Notes under the pieces: generated by a model
Databases searched by the model: none
Told to the model about the DNA's origin: nothing
Seen by the model: the letters and a program-made list of their open reading frames with translations, nothing else
Shown here: positions 6,077-6,198 of the stretch, one piece after another
Layout of the letters: each line of letters begins with the position of its first letter
Position numbering within the stretch: position 1 is the first letter of the stretch
Program-made: the position numbers and the translations under genes
Source: Muribaculaceae bacterium
GTDB lineage: Bacteria; Bacteroidota; Bacteroidia; Bacteroidales; Muribaculaceae
DNA length: 6,198 nt
Direction of reading: 5' to 3'
Assembly: GCA_024400895.1 (NCBI GenBank)
Contig: JAKSMA010000150.1
Location: 1 to 6,198 of the forward strand

Positions 6077-6198
6077 CGCTGCTCACCTTGCCGAGCTCAT
6101 CCTCACTGCGCGAGGATGAGGGAATGTTGACAAGGCTCGCTGTTCGCGGCGCCAGCTTCGCTGACACACCGCTGCTCACCTTGCCGAGCTCATCCTCA
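6077..6198. repeat. 93-bp-period interspersed repeat, copy B, continuing past the window
   Basis: Bases 6088-6197 match copy A (1156-1265) except at 6133, 6136 and 6142. The 29 bp at 6077-6105 recur exactly at 6170-6198, giving a 93-bp period, and the final A matches the inside of a unit (…CATCCTCACTGCGC) rather than the end of copy A. A further unit beyond the right edge is therefore likely. The hairpin arms are 6096-6104 and 6112-6120. Unlike copy A, this one lies outside the terminator of the neighbouring gene, in the same plus-strand orientation. Confidence 0.85.

Noticed and set aside
6077..6198. Possible CRISPR array because of exact 29-bp direct repeats.
   Set aside because: The sequence between the repeats (64 bp) is itself conserved between copies A and B, so it is not a variable spacer; this is a tandem repeat with a 93-bp period.

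Overview
The window looks like a piece of a Bacteroidota chromosome, most likely a gut-type Bacteroidales (Prevotella- or Muribaculaceae-like). Three things point there: -7 promoter elements of the form TAnnTTTG ahead of three transcription units, little or no Shine-Dalgarno sequence before the starts, and a carbohydrate-active gene pair in which one enzyme ends in a dockerin-type domain. Genus assignment is inference only.

Layout. On the minus strand, bases 886 to 1 hold the first 295 codons of an exported low-complexity protein (Ser/Thr/Ala-rich, then Gly/Asn/Arg-rich) that runs off the left edge. Bases 887-1267 are intergenic: a promoter overlapped by a perfect inverted repeat, a stretch with no convincing gene, an intrinsic terminator, and copy A of a 93-bp-period repeat. 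On the minus strand, 3877-1268 encodes an 869-residue secreted GHL10-type (DUF187) glycoside hydrolase with beta-sandwich modules and a C-terminal dockerin. A 104-bp divergent promoter region follows. On the plus strand, 3982-5313 encodes a GH29 alpha-L-fucosidase, and 10 bp later 5324-5974 encodes a small exported protein of unknown function. That unit ends in a strong intrinsic terminator at 6001-6040, and from 6077 to the right edge lies copy B of the same repeat.

How it fits together. The two hydrolase genes are transcribed outward from a shared, compact promoter region, so joint control during glycan use is plausible. The fucosidase would remove fucose from host or plant glycans and the GHL10 enzyme would act on another, unknown polymer. 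No SusC/SusD pair, regulator or transporter is visible, so this is not a complete polysaccharide utilisation locus.

The least ordinary element is the repeat. It has a 93-bp period, a 9-bp-stem hairpin and 107 of 110 positions shared between copies A and B. Copy A ends exactly against the stop codon of the dockerin gene, where the last codons of the gene replace one arm of the repeat's own hairpin.
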